From the NCBI GenBank assembly GCA_030690855.1, contig JAUYFR010000039.1, forward strand, positions 1-5,347: a DNA stretch of 5,347 nt, read 5' to 3'. The DNA comes from Gallionellaceae bacterium. Its GTDB lineage: Bacteria; Pseudomonadota; Gammaproteobacteria; Burkholderiales; Gallionellaceae. A model generated the notes under the pieces. That model saw nothing but the letters and a program-made list of their open reading frames with translations, was not told the DNA's origin and did no database searches. The number at the start of each line of letters is the position of its first letter. The stretch's first letter is position 1. Made by a program: the position numbers and the translations under genes. Positions 1 through 5,347 of this stretch are shown piece by piece.

Positions 1-512
1 GAGAAGCCGCCGAATACCACCGAGTGAATTGCACCGATACGCGCGCAACTCTGCATCGCAACCACCGCCTCGATACTCATGGGCAAGTAGATGACTACGC
101 GGTCGCCTTTTTTGATGCCACGTGCTTTAAGCGCATTAGCAAATTGGCAAACACGAGCATGCAGTTCGCGATAATTTACTTTGGTGACCGTGCCGTCATC
201 CGCTTCAAAAATAAGCGCGGTTTTTTCAGGTTGAGTGGTGAGGTGTTTGTCGAGACAGTTGTAGGAAACGTTTAATTCGCCATCTTCAAACCATTTGAAA
301 AATGGCGCGTTGCTTTCATCTAAAATTTTGGTGAACGGTTTTTTCCATAGGATATTTTCACGCGCCAATTTTGCCCAATAGCCTTCGTAGTCATCATGCG
401 CAGCCTTGCTCATTGCCTGATGGGCCGCCATGCCAGATACATTCGCCTGTGCCACAAAGGCTTCAGAGGGTTTAAAGACGCGGGTTTCGTTCAGGCTAGA
501 TTCGATGGACAT
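1..512 (-). CDS. acs: Acetyl-coenzyme A synthetase, N-terminal part (cut by window edge)
   Basis: Acetyl-CoA synthetase (AMP-forming) is a cytoplasmic enzyme that activates acetate with ATP to acetyl-AMP and then forms acetyl-CoA. I translated 170 complete codons from the ATG at 512-510; the family is about 650 residues long, so roughly three quarters lie beyond base 1. The N-terminal ACAS_N region is clear: YEGYWAKLAREN (42-53) and FKWFEDGELNVSYNCLDKHL (72-91). The AMP-binding domain then begins, with GIKKGDRVVIYLPMSIEAV (132-150) and SCARIGAIHSVVFGGF (155-170), which are typical of Acs. The AMP-binding P-loop and the catalytic acetylatable lysine are outside the window and cannot be checked. 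Start choice: AGGAG on the minus strand (522-518) sits 5 nt before the ATG. It follows the HD-GYP gene by 49 bp, so co-transcription is possible but unproven. No frameshift is seen in the visible part. Confidence 0.96.
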   Translation of the reverse strand, partial: MSIESSLNETRVFKPSEAFVAQANVSGMAAHQAMSKAAHDDYEGYWAKLARENILWKKPFTKILDESNAPFFKWFEDGELNVSYNCLDKHLTTQPEKTALIFEADDGTVTKVNYRELHARVCQFANALKARGIKKGDRVVIYLPMSIEAVVAMQSCARIGAIHSVVFGGF

Positions 513-561
513 ATAGACTCCTAAAGTGCGTTGTTAAAGTGGTAGGTGGATATTATGCGAT

Positions 562-1776
562 TTATAAACCGGTAAATTGCTTTAGATCAAAGTTCCATTT
601 TTCAGCGATTTCGACACTAGCGATGGCCTCTGCCGATTTCGAAAGATCAATCGTTTCTGGCATGATGGGTTCGTTCGATTTGGTGGAGAAAAATGCTTTG
701 ACCATAGGGGTCAGCAGACCCTTTTCAGATTGCTCAATGACCACGGCTAGTTTGCCTGATTTGAGCTTCACTAAGGTGCCCGTTGGATAAATGCCAATGG
801 TTTTAACGAAGGCATGGAAGATACGTTCGTCGAAGTGACCATTGCGCCACTCTGCCATTTTGCGTAACGCTTCTGAAGGTTCCCAGCCTGCTTTGTAACA
901 ACGGTTAGAGGTGAGTGCGTCGTACACGTCGCAGACCGCGCCCATGCGAGCAAACAGAGTAAGTGCTTCGCCAGAAATTTTTTCAGGGTAGCCTGTGCCG
1001 TCCACGCGTTCGTGGTGATGCAATACCACGTCGAGTGCGACAGCATTGGCGCCAGGTGAAACGCTCAATACATCCCAGCCACGACGCGGGTGATTTTTGA
1101 TAATTTCAAATTCCTCGTCGGTGAGCTTTCCCGGTTTGTTAAGCACTTCGTCGGGGATCATCATTTTGCCTACGTCGTGCAACAGACCTGCCATACCGGC
1201 GTCTTTAATATCCACATCAGAAAGCCCTAACTGCTTGCCCAGTGCAATCATCAAAGCGCATACGGCGACGGAGTGCAAATAGGTGTAATCGTCTTTGTTT
1301 TTGAGCCGGGAAATATTGAGGAAGGCTTCTGGGTTGCGTGATACAGATTGATTAATTTCGTCTACCAATGGCAGCGCTTCTTCGACATTAATCGCATTGC
1401 CCATGCGAGCTTCTTGAAACATGGAGGTAACGGCGGCTTTGCTCTTCTCTTGTAGTTTGCGCGCGCGGCTGACTTCTTCCTTTAAGGACACACGAGGTAC
1501 GACTTTCTTTTCCTGCTGAATAACCTGCTTCAATTCCTGTTCAATTTGCTGAGCGGCTTCTTCAGCAGTGACCGCCTGCACACCAGCCTCGACATCTAAG
1601 CCTTTGTGGGTGTCAATCCAGACTTCTTGCAGGCCGCATGTTTGTAGCGAGAGTAAATCTTTGGGGTCGGAAAGATCAAATGCTTTTTTCCAAAAGGGAT
1701 GGTCCATCCAGCTGCCACACAGCTCTTGGATAAACATTCCCAAACGGGCATCTTTTACATGAATTTTTTTGAGCAT
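562..1776 (-). CDS. DUF3391 / HD-GYP domain protein, probable c-di-GMP phosphodiesterase
   Basis: HD-GYP proteins hydrolyse the second messenger cyclic di-GMP to pGpG or GMP, which usually favours motility over biofilm. This protein has 404 residues. Residues 1-60 fit the DUF3391 N-terminal module (MLKKIHVKDARLGMFI, then WMDHPF at 23-28). A charged, probably helical linker covers about 70-125. The HD-GYP domain lies at about 155-325 and keeps its metal and signature residues: H168, H200-D201 in LLHDVGK, H229 in KNHP, H253-H255 followed by ERVDGTGYP (256-264), D283, and DALTSNRCYK (286-295). The complete signature suggests an active enzyme. There is no signal peptide, membrane segment or receiver domain, so the sensory input is unknown and the protein is probably cytoplasmic. 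The ATG at 1776 is the first possible start, since in-frame TAA codons lie just upstream. The Shine-Dalgarno is poor, with only AGGTG about 15 nt away. It lies 47 bp after the SemiSWEET gene and 49 bp before acs. Confidence 0.93.
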   Translation of the reverse strand: MLKKIHVKDARLGMFIQELCGSWMDHPFWKKAFDLSDPKDLLSLQTCGLQEVWIDTHKGLDVEAGVQAVTAEEAAQQIEQELKQVIQQEKKVVPRVSLKEEVSRARKLQEKSKAAVTSMFQEARMGNAINVEEALPLVDEINQSVSRNPEAFLNISRLKNKDDYTYLHSVAVCALMIALGKQLGLSDVDIKDAGMAGLLHDVGKMMIPDEVLNKPGKLTDEEFEIIKNHPRRGWDVLSVSPGANAVALDVVLHHHERVDGTGYPEKISGEALTLFARMGAVCDVYDALTSNRCYKAGWEPSEALRKMAEWRNGHFDERIFHAFVKTIGIYPTGTLVKLKSGKLAVVIEQSEKGLLTPMVKAFFSTKSNEPIMPETIDLSKSAEAIASVEIAEKWNFDLKQFTGL

Positions 1777-1803
1777 TTTTATTATTTATTACACCTGTCG
1801 CTA

Positions 1804-1809
1804 ATTATA
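1804..1809 (-). promoter_or_regulatory. Candidate -10 box upstream of the HD-GYP gene
   Basis: The minus strand reads TATAAT, a perfect sigma-70 -10 hexamer, 27 nt before the HD-GYP start codon and inside the 47-bp gap after the SemiSWEET gene. A start site about 7 nt downstream would leave a leader of roughly 20 nt. No good -35 box is found at 16-18 bp: the position holds TTCGGT, while the better TTGACC is only 12 bp away. There is no proper extended -10 TGn. A chance match is possible; the site is reported because it would give the HD-GYP gene its own promoter. Confidence 0.35.
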
Positions 1810-1823
1810 GCCAGTCTGAGAGG

Positions 1824-2078
1824 TCAACCGAAACGGATTTTCATCACTAAAACGACACCCGCTAAACAGGTGGTAATGCTGTTCGCAATAATGATAGGCC
1901 AAGACATCAGCATAACTCCATAAATTAGCCAAAGCGCAACGCCAGTAGTAAAGGCCGCGTACATACCTAGAGAGATATCTTTGGTGTGGCGCGTGCGCCA
2001 AATTTGCCAAACTTGAGGGATAAAAGCAGTAGTGGTTAGTATGGCTGCGGCGCTACCAACAAGCTCGGTTTTATTCAT
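1824..2078 (-). CDS. SemiSWEET-family sugar transporter (PQ-loop / MtN3 fold)
   Basis: SemiSWEETs are the small bacterial relatives of eukaryotic SWEET transporters. Each chain is a three-helix bundle, and two chains form an inner-membrane uniporter for sugars such as sucrose or glucose. The protein has 84 residues, the usual family length. Three hydrophobic helices can be read: about 4-25, 36-57 and 59-79. Helix 1 ends in the FIPQVWQIWRT stretch with the PQ motif at P21-Q22; the loop after it, RHTKDISLGMY (30-40), is characteristic of the family. W50 in helix 2 and N66 in helix 3 match the aromatic and asparagine pair that lines the sugar pocket in structurally studied members. The substrate cannot be read from sequence. 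The ATG at 2078 gives the correct N-terminus, but no clear Shine-Dalgarno is present in the AT-rich leader. It ends in TGA. A sugar-6-phosphate mutarotase gene lies upstream across a 279-bp repeat-bearing spacer, so a functional link is only suggestive. Confidence 0.92.
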   Translation of the reverse strand: MNKTELVGSAAAILTTTAFIPQVWQIWRTRHTKDISLGMYAAFTTGVALWLIYGVMLMSWPIIIANSITTCLAGVVLVMKIRFG

Positions 2079-2357
2079 AACTAATTGATTTTATTGAGTT
2101 ATTTATTTTTTTAATAAAGTCTTTAATTTCTCTTGGTTGAATTACCCGCCCCTTGGGGTGTCGTGTTTTTCGCACTGTATTTTGTAGGTTGGGCTTCAGC
2201 CCAACAGGCCTGCGTCGGGATACCCAAAGGGCACAAGAACCTCTTCGAGGTAAATCCCGACCTACGAAAATCCAACTACCCCAATATCCCGTAGCTTGCG
2301 GCGGGGTGGTTTATTACGTAAATGGCACTATAGTAATTTTCGCCTTCCTAAGCGTTT
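2079..2357. other. Non-coding spacer, AT-rich leader plus repeat element
   Basis: No credible gene lies here; the plus-strand reading frame through it looks like translated repeat. Bases 2079-2140 are very AT-rich and form the leader of the SemiSWEET gene, which probably holds its promoter, although I could not pick confident -35 and -10 boxes. Bases 2149-2158 are the palindrome CCCCTTGGGG. Bases 2181-2269 hold the REP-like element described separately. Short palindromes TTACGTAA (2314-2321) and ACTATAGT (2327-2334) lie nearer to the mutarotase stop. No convincing intrinsic terminator with a U-run follows the mutarotase gene. Confidence 0.7.
2181..2269. repeat. REP-like multi-hairpin palindromic element
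   Basis: The element has several nested inverted repeats. GTAGGTTGGG (2184-2193) pairs with CCCGACCTAC (2256-2265) with one G-T mismatch. Inside, GTTGGGCT (2188-2195) and AGCCCAAC (2198-2205) form a perfect 8-bp hairpin. GTCGGGAT (2214-2221) pairs perfectly with ATCCCGAC (2254-2261) and encloses two small hairpins, CCC/GGG (2223-2231) and ACCTC/GAGGT (2239-2251). The outer and second stems compete for the same 3' arm, so alternative folds exist. GTAGG-led palindromes of this kind are typical of dispersed REP or BIME-type repeats in proteobacterial spacers. The family assignment is an inference, as only one copy is visible here. No transposase is present. Confidence 0.7.
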
Positions 2358-3260
2358 TTAAAGTGCTTCGACGCTGTATTCCACGGCCAAGCGATGCGTC
2401 TCGCCCGGTTTTACCGTGACAAGATTATCAAAAGCATTGGCACTTTCTACACAGACCATGCCGCGATAACCGTGATCGCCAAAATCGCCCATTTTGTTGG
2501 CTTTCTCGGTCCACGGATTCCACACGACGGTTGAACGGCTGCCGGTTTTAGCAATACGAATCGCCCGCTTCATACCTTTGTCTTCGATGACACAGTCTTT
2601 ATCGGTATCCACATACACGCGATCGACTTCGCTCTCGATGACAATGCCACCCTGCTGCTTGCGGCGGGCAGGCTCGCCTACTTTGTCTAGGTAATCGCAA
2701 TCTTCTAGCCCACGAATCGTCATTTTTGCGACATCACTGATTTGGAAGTAAGTGTGCAGTGCTTCGCCCAAAACAAAGGATTCTTTCCCTGCGTTCTGCG
2801 TGACTAGTTCAACGCGTAGATTTTTCCCCACCGTGACTTCAAGTTGTACGGGAGAGTTATTGGGCCATTGCGCGCGAGTTGCTTCAGTTTCGATCAAGCC
2901 AAAACGCAAGAAAGTTGCGCCGTCAGCTAATGCTTTAGTTTCTAATACTTCCCACGGCACGGTGCGGGCATAGCCATGTCCAGATAATTTGCTATCGCTA
3001 GCGTGGGGGCCAAACCACGGCCAGCAGATAGGTACTCCACCGCGAATAGATTTGCCTTGAGCAAATTTGGCGAGAGGAGAAAGCCAAATCACTGGCTCTT
3101 GTCCACGCGGTTGCCAAGTCGCGATGTGCGCGCCTTGCACGGCGATATTGCTATTGGAGTGCTGGTTAGAAACCTCAGCGATGATCATGCCCTCGGCGAT
3201 TTCTTTAAATTGAACATGGTTGTTAATGGCAAAGCGTTGGTTAAGTTCAGTGAGTGTCAT
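2358..3260 (-). CDS. D-hexose-6-phosphate mutarotase (YeaD-like aldose-1-epimerase fold)
   Basis: This cytoplasmic enzyme family interconverts the alpha and beta anomers of glucose-6-phosphate and related hexose-6-phosphates, supplying the right anomer to glycolysis or the pentose phosphate pathway. The protein has 300 residues from the start used here, close to E. coli YeaD (about 294). A galactose-mutarotase-like beta-sandwich spans most of it. Family motifs are RGGVPICWPWFGPH (73-86), GHGYAR (94-99), GEALHTYF (165-172) with the expected catalytic H169, and VCVESANAFDN (269-279) with the expected catalytic base E272. R73 and R99 sit where phosphate-binding arginines occur in this family. 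Start choice: the ATG at 3260 has AAGGAG 6 nt upstream, whereas an in-frame ATG at 3290 would add ten residues, lacks a ribosome site and would place that Shine-Dalgarno inside the coding region. It ends in TAA. All catalytic residues look intact. Confidence 0.93.
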   Translation of the reverse strand: MTLTELNQRFAINNHVQFKEIAEGMIIAEVSNQHSNSNIAVQGAHIATWQPRGQEPVIWLSPLAKFAQGKSIRGGVPICWPWFGPHASDSKLSGHGYARTVPWEVLETKALADGATFLRFGLIETEATRAQWPNNSPVQLEVTVGKNLRVELVTQNAGKESFVLGEALHTYFQISDVAKMTIRGLEDCDYLDKVGEPARRKQQGGIVIESEVDRVYVDTDKDCVIEDKGMKRAIRIAKTGSRSTVVWNPWTEKANKMGDFGDHGYRGMVCVESANAFDNLVTVKPGETHRLAVEYSVEAL

Positions 3261-3266
3261 TTGAGT

Positions 3267-3272
3267 CTCCTT
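3267..3272 (-). promoter_or_regulatory. Shine-Dalgarno that fixes the mutarotase start
   Basis: AAGGAG on the minus strand ends 6 nt before the ATG at 3260. It is a near-ideal ribosome binding site and is the reason for preferring this start over the in-frame ATG 30 nt further upstream. Confidence 0.85.
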
Positions 3273-3358
3273 AAAAAATTGGTGTGGCATTCTGGCTGTA
3301 AATTTGATTGCTTGCTAGTTGTTGATTTGATTAATCCAGATTGTCTATTAGGCTCAAA

Positions 3359-3479
3359 CCCCTGATAAAAAACTAGCCATTCGACTAAGGCAGCAAGCTG
3401 CCAAGTCGCTGGTTATCCCAACCTCCCCTTATCAGGGGCCGGCTCTGCTCTCCCCCTGATAAGGGGGAGCTGGAGGGGG
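3359..3479. repeat. Compound palindromic repeat cluster built on CCCCTGATAA
   Basis: The 10-mer CCCCTGATAA occurs at 3359-3368 and again, inside CCCCTGATAAGGGG, at 3453-3462. Its exact complement TTATCAGGGG lies at 3429-3438, inside CCCCTTATCAGGGG (3425-3438). The two 14-mers are perfect inverted copies of each other, and each is also a hairpin. The right-hand one extends to an 8-bp stem with a GATA loop (CTCCCCCT, 3450-3457, with AGGGGGAG, 3462-3469). The space between the first copy and its complement is occupied by a further long palindrome centred near 3395. This spacer of 244 bp contains no gene. The pattern fits a dispersed intergenic repeat rather than a coding relic, but the repeat family is not identified. 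Confidence 0.7.
3367..3414 (-). terminator. Probable intrinsic terminator after the GspE-like gene
   Basis: Read on the minus strand, a long imperfect stem is followed by six T residues (complement of 3372-3367). The core stem is GGCAGC/GCTGCC (3389-3394 with 3397-3402), extended by CGACT/AGTCG (3382-3386 with 3404-3408). An outer block AACTAG/CTGGTT (3371-3376 with 3409-3414) has one G-T pair. Its position, about 90 bp beyond the ATPase stop and just upstream of the mutarotase leader, suits termination of the former. The stem overlaps a repeat cluster, so it may simply be part of that element. Confidence 0.5.
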
Positions 3480-3504
3480 TTAGGTTTTAATGGACTGTTT
3501 GGGG

Positions 3505-5280
3505 TTAATTCGCGGGTGGCGCAACTTTTACCACTTCCTCTAGGGTCGTGACGCCCGAAGCTACTTTTAATGCGCCAGAAACCCGTAGCGGCTTCATCCC
3601 TTCACGGCTGGCTTGCTCGCGTAGCGCAGCGACATCCGTTGTGTCAGTGATGAGTTTGCGTAGCTCAGGTGTCATCAGTAACAGTTCGTAGATGCCAATG
3701 CGCCCACTAAAGCCAGTCATGCGACATTCCAAGCAGCCTTCTGCGCTGTGCATTTGCGAGGGACGTTTAGATTTCCACGGGGTAACGAGGTGATCCCACA
3801 ATTCAGTATCGATGTCGCGTAGCGGCTGCGGTTTTTTGCAATGCGGGCAGAGCGTGCGCACCAAGCGTTGCGCCATCACGCCCAGCACTGTTGCGCTAAT
3901 CATGTAGGGCGGAATACCCAAATCGAGCAAACGAGTGATGGCGGCAGGCGCATCATTGGTGTGCAGGGTGGAGAGCACCAAGTGGCCTGTCAACGCGGCT
4001 TGAATCGCCATATTGGCGGTTTCTAAATCGCGAATCTCGCCCACCATAATGATGTCGGGGTCTTGTCGCATCAAGGCGCGTACCCCCTCAGCAAAACCTA
4101 GATCAATGCTGTGCTGTACCTGCATTTGATTGAAAGCTGGTTCGATCATTTCAATCGGGTCTTCGATGGTGCAGACGTTCACTTCGGGTGTGGCTAAATG
4201 TTTGAGTGTGGACTACAGCGTGGTGGTTTTGCCTGAACCGGTTGGGCCAGTCACCAAAATAATGCCGTTGGGTCGTTGCGTCATCTGCTGCCAGCGAGTG
4301 TCATCATCGTAGGAAAAGCCTAGCTCGGAAAAGTCGCGCACTAAAACTTCAGGGTCAAAAATACGCATCACTAATTTTTCACCAAACGCGGTGGGCAGTG
4401 TAGAGAGACGTAGCTCCACTTCTTGGCCTTCAGTGGTGCGAGTTTTAATGCGCCCATCTTGCGGGCGACGTTTTTCCATCACATCCATGCGCCCCAAAAT
4501 CTTGATGCGGCTGGTCATCGCGGTGATGACCGCCATCGGCAATTGATGCACCTGATGTAACACGCCATCGATGCGAAAACGAATCAAGCCAAATTCGCGG
4601 CGCGGCTCAATGTGAATATCTGAAGCGCGTTGATCGAACGCGTATTGCCATAACCAATCGACGATATGCACGATATGTTGATCGTTGGCGTCAAAGGTGT
4701 TTTTGCTTTTACCTAACTCGACCAGTTGTTCAAATGACGCACCACTGCTGCTGTTGGCACTACTATTTTTAGCGGCACTCTTGACTGATTTTGCGAGGTT
4801 ATAAAACTCAGCCAAATAGCGTTTGATGTCGAGCGGGGAAGAAACGACGCGGCGAATTTCTTTGCGCGAAATGTGTTTCACTACCTTTTCCCAATCGCGC
4901 AGGTAAGGCTCTGCCGTCGCCACGACCACTTCGTTTTCGTTCATTTCCAGCGGCAAAATAAAAAAACGTCCGGCGTAATCATTCGACATCAAATCGGTGA
5001 CGCTAGAGAAATCAATCTTCAGCGGGTCGATGTGCAGGTAGTCGAGTTTGACGCGTTTGGCTAACCACTCGGTCAGCGCTTCAATGGTTAAAATTTTGTT
5101 GGGCGGCTGGGACGATTTGAAGGCGTGTTCGGCAATGACCACCAGCGGATGTAAATCGAGGCGCTGTAATTTGTGTTTTGCGATGAGCATATCGGCATCG
5201 TCGCGCGTGACTAAATTATCAGAGACGAGCATGGTCAGCAGCTCGGGGAGTTGTAGTTTGTGTTCAGATTGATTGGACAT
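3505..5280 (-). pseudogene. GspE/PulE/PilB-family ATPase gene interrupted by one in-frame TAG
   Basis: These hexameric cytoplasmic ATPases power pseudopilus assembly in type II secretion or type IV pilus extension. The whole frame spans 592 codons including the final TAA, a normal family length, with a TAG at codon 356 (4215-4213). N-terminal part: an MshEN/T2SSE_N-like region (about 50-160), a Ser/Asn-rich linker (about 165-185), ASDIHIEP (219-226), RFRIDG (234-239), RRPQDGR (271-277) and Walker A GPTGSGKT (345-352). After the TAG, in the same frame: IEDPIEM, Walker B region DPDIIMVGEIRD (407-418) with E415, His box TGHLVLSTLHTNDA (431-444), and the zinc-binding cysteines C478, C481, C516 and C519. 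AAGGAAG lies 5 nt before the ATG. Each half alone lacks either Walker A or Walker B, so without readthrough no active ATPase is expected. No partner genes (gspF, pilC, pilT) are visible, so GspE, PilB and MshE cannot be separated; the motor half looks closer to GspE/MshE than to PilB. A recent nonsense mutation, a sequencing error or amber suppression would all fit. Confidence 0.9.
4213..4215 (-). other. In-frame amber codon at position 356 of the GspE-like ATPase
   Basis: The minus strand reads ACC ACG CTG TAG TCC ACA CTC, giving T-T-L-stop-S-T-L, directly after Walker A. The family normally has tyrosine here (KTTTLY), and TAG is one base from both tyrosine codons. The frame does not change across the site: the downstream motifs follow in the same register. 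This makes it a point nonsense codon and not a frameshift or insertion. Confidence 0.9.
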
Positions 5281-5298
5281 TTAAACTTCCTTGTAACT

Positions 5299-5324
5299 CC
5301 CCTCTCACACATGTGGGAGAGGGG
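5299..5324. repeat. Palindromic hairpin in the leader of the GspE-like gene
   Basis: CCCCTCTC (5299-5306) pairs with GAGAGGGG (5317-5324) over 8 bp. After one A/G mismatch the centre is the self-complementary CACATGTG (5308-5315). It lies 19 nt upstream of the ATPase start, just beyond the Shine-Dalgarno. C/T-rich blocks of this kind recur in proteobacterial spacers as dispersed repeats. It could also be the end of a terminator for a gene beyond the window, but no U-run follows on the minus strand. Confidence 0.6.
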
Positions 5325-5337
5325 GTGGGGGAGAGGG
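5315..5337 (+). other. G-quadruplex-type motif
   Basis: Four guanine runs are separated by very short loops: GGG (5315-5317), AGA, GGGGG (5321-5325), T, GGGGG (5327-5331), AGA, GGG (5335-5337). This satisfies the usual three-tetrad pattern with loops of 3, 1 and 3 nt. It lies on the template strand upstream of the GspE-like gene and overlaps the hairpin at 5299-5324, so the two folds exclude each other. Folding in the cell is not shown by sequence. Confidence 0.45.
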
Positions 5338-5347
5338 AAGCACTTCG

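Noticed and set aside
1804..1832. TTGACC plus TATAAT as a complete sigma-70 promoter
   Set aside because: The two boxes are only 12 bp apart, too close for a normal promoter; only the -10 box is kept, at low confidence.
1801..2010. Minus-strand frame overlapping the SemiSWEET gene
   Set aside because: It is a shadow in another frame of a clearly recognisable SemiSWEET coding sequence.
2153..2419. Plus-strand reading frame of 88 codons across the repeat
   Set aside because: It translates the palindromic element and then the antisense of the mutarotase C-terminus, resembles no family I know, and has no ribosome site.
3261..3290. Ten-residue N-terminal extension of the mutarotase (ATG at 3290)
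   Set aside because: The good AAGGAG at 3272-3267 serves the ATG at 3260, and the extension would run through that site with no ribosome site of its own.
3435..3479. G-quadruplex in the CCCCTGATAA repeat cluster
   Set aside because: The guanine runs are interrupted by hairpin arms and one run has only two guanines, so the three-tetrad pattern is not met; hairpins explain the sequence better.
3359..3480. CRISPR array from the repeated CCCCTGATAA units
   Set aside because: The copies are inverted as well as direct, too short and unevenly spaced, and no cas gene is present.
3505..4182. A separate GTG-initiated gene for the C-terminal half of the ATPase
   Set aside because: The GTG has no ribosome site, lies inside the conserved VNVCTIEDPIEM stretch, and its frame is continuous with the upstream half; the product would lack Walker A. 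It is better seen as the remainder of one interrupted gene.

Overview
The window looks like an ordinary chromosomal stretch of a Gram-negative proteobacterium, most likely a betaproteobacterium. That placement is inferred from the character of the GspE-like ATPase and the DUF3391/HD-GYP protein, from base composition near half GC by eye, and from short C/G-rich palindromic repeats between genes; no search was run. Every supported gene lies on the minus strand, so the transcriptional order runs from high to low coordinates.

Layout in transcription order: (1) 5347-5281, a C/G-rich repeat leader with a hairpin and a G-quadruplex-type motif. (2) 5280-3505, a GspE/PulE/PilB-family secretion or pilus ATPase, intact along its whole length except for one in-frame TAG codon directly after Walker A. 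(3) 3504-3261, a non-coding spacer with nested palindromic repeats and a likely intrinsic terminator for the ATPase gene. (4) 3260-2358, a YeaD-type D-hexose-6-phosphate mutarotase. (5) 2357-2079, a non-coding spacer with a REP-like multi-hairpin element. (6) 2078-1824, a SemiSWEET sugar transporter of three membrane helices. (7) 1776-562, a c-di-GMP phosphodiesterase of the DUF3391 plus HD-GYP type. (8) 512-1, the N-terminal quarter of acetyl-CoA synthetase (acs), cut by the window edge.

The genes do not form one obvious pathway. The mutarotase and SemiSWEET both concern sugars, Acs feeds acetate into acetyl-CoA, and the HD-GYP protein and the GspE-like ATPase belong to the surface, motility and secretion sphere that c-di-GMP often controls. 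Short gaps (47 and 49 bp) could allow SemiSWEET, HD-GYP and acs to share transcripts, while both large spacers carry repeats.

The most notable observation is the amber codon in the ATPase gene. It separates Walker A from Walker B in an otherwise perfectly preserved reading frame, at a position where the family normally has tyrosine. I see no CRISPR array, tRNA, rRNA, transposase or clear new multi-gene system.
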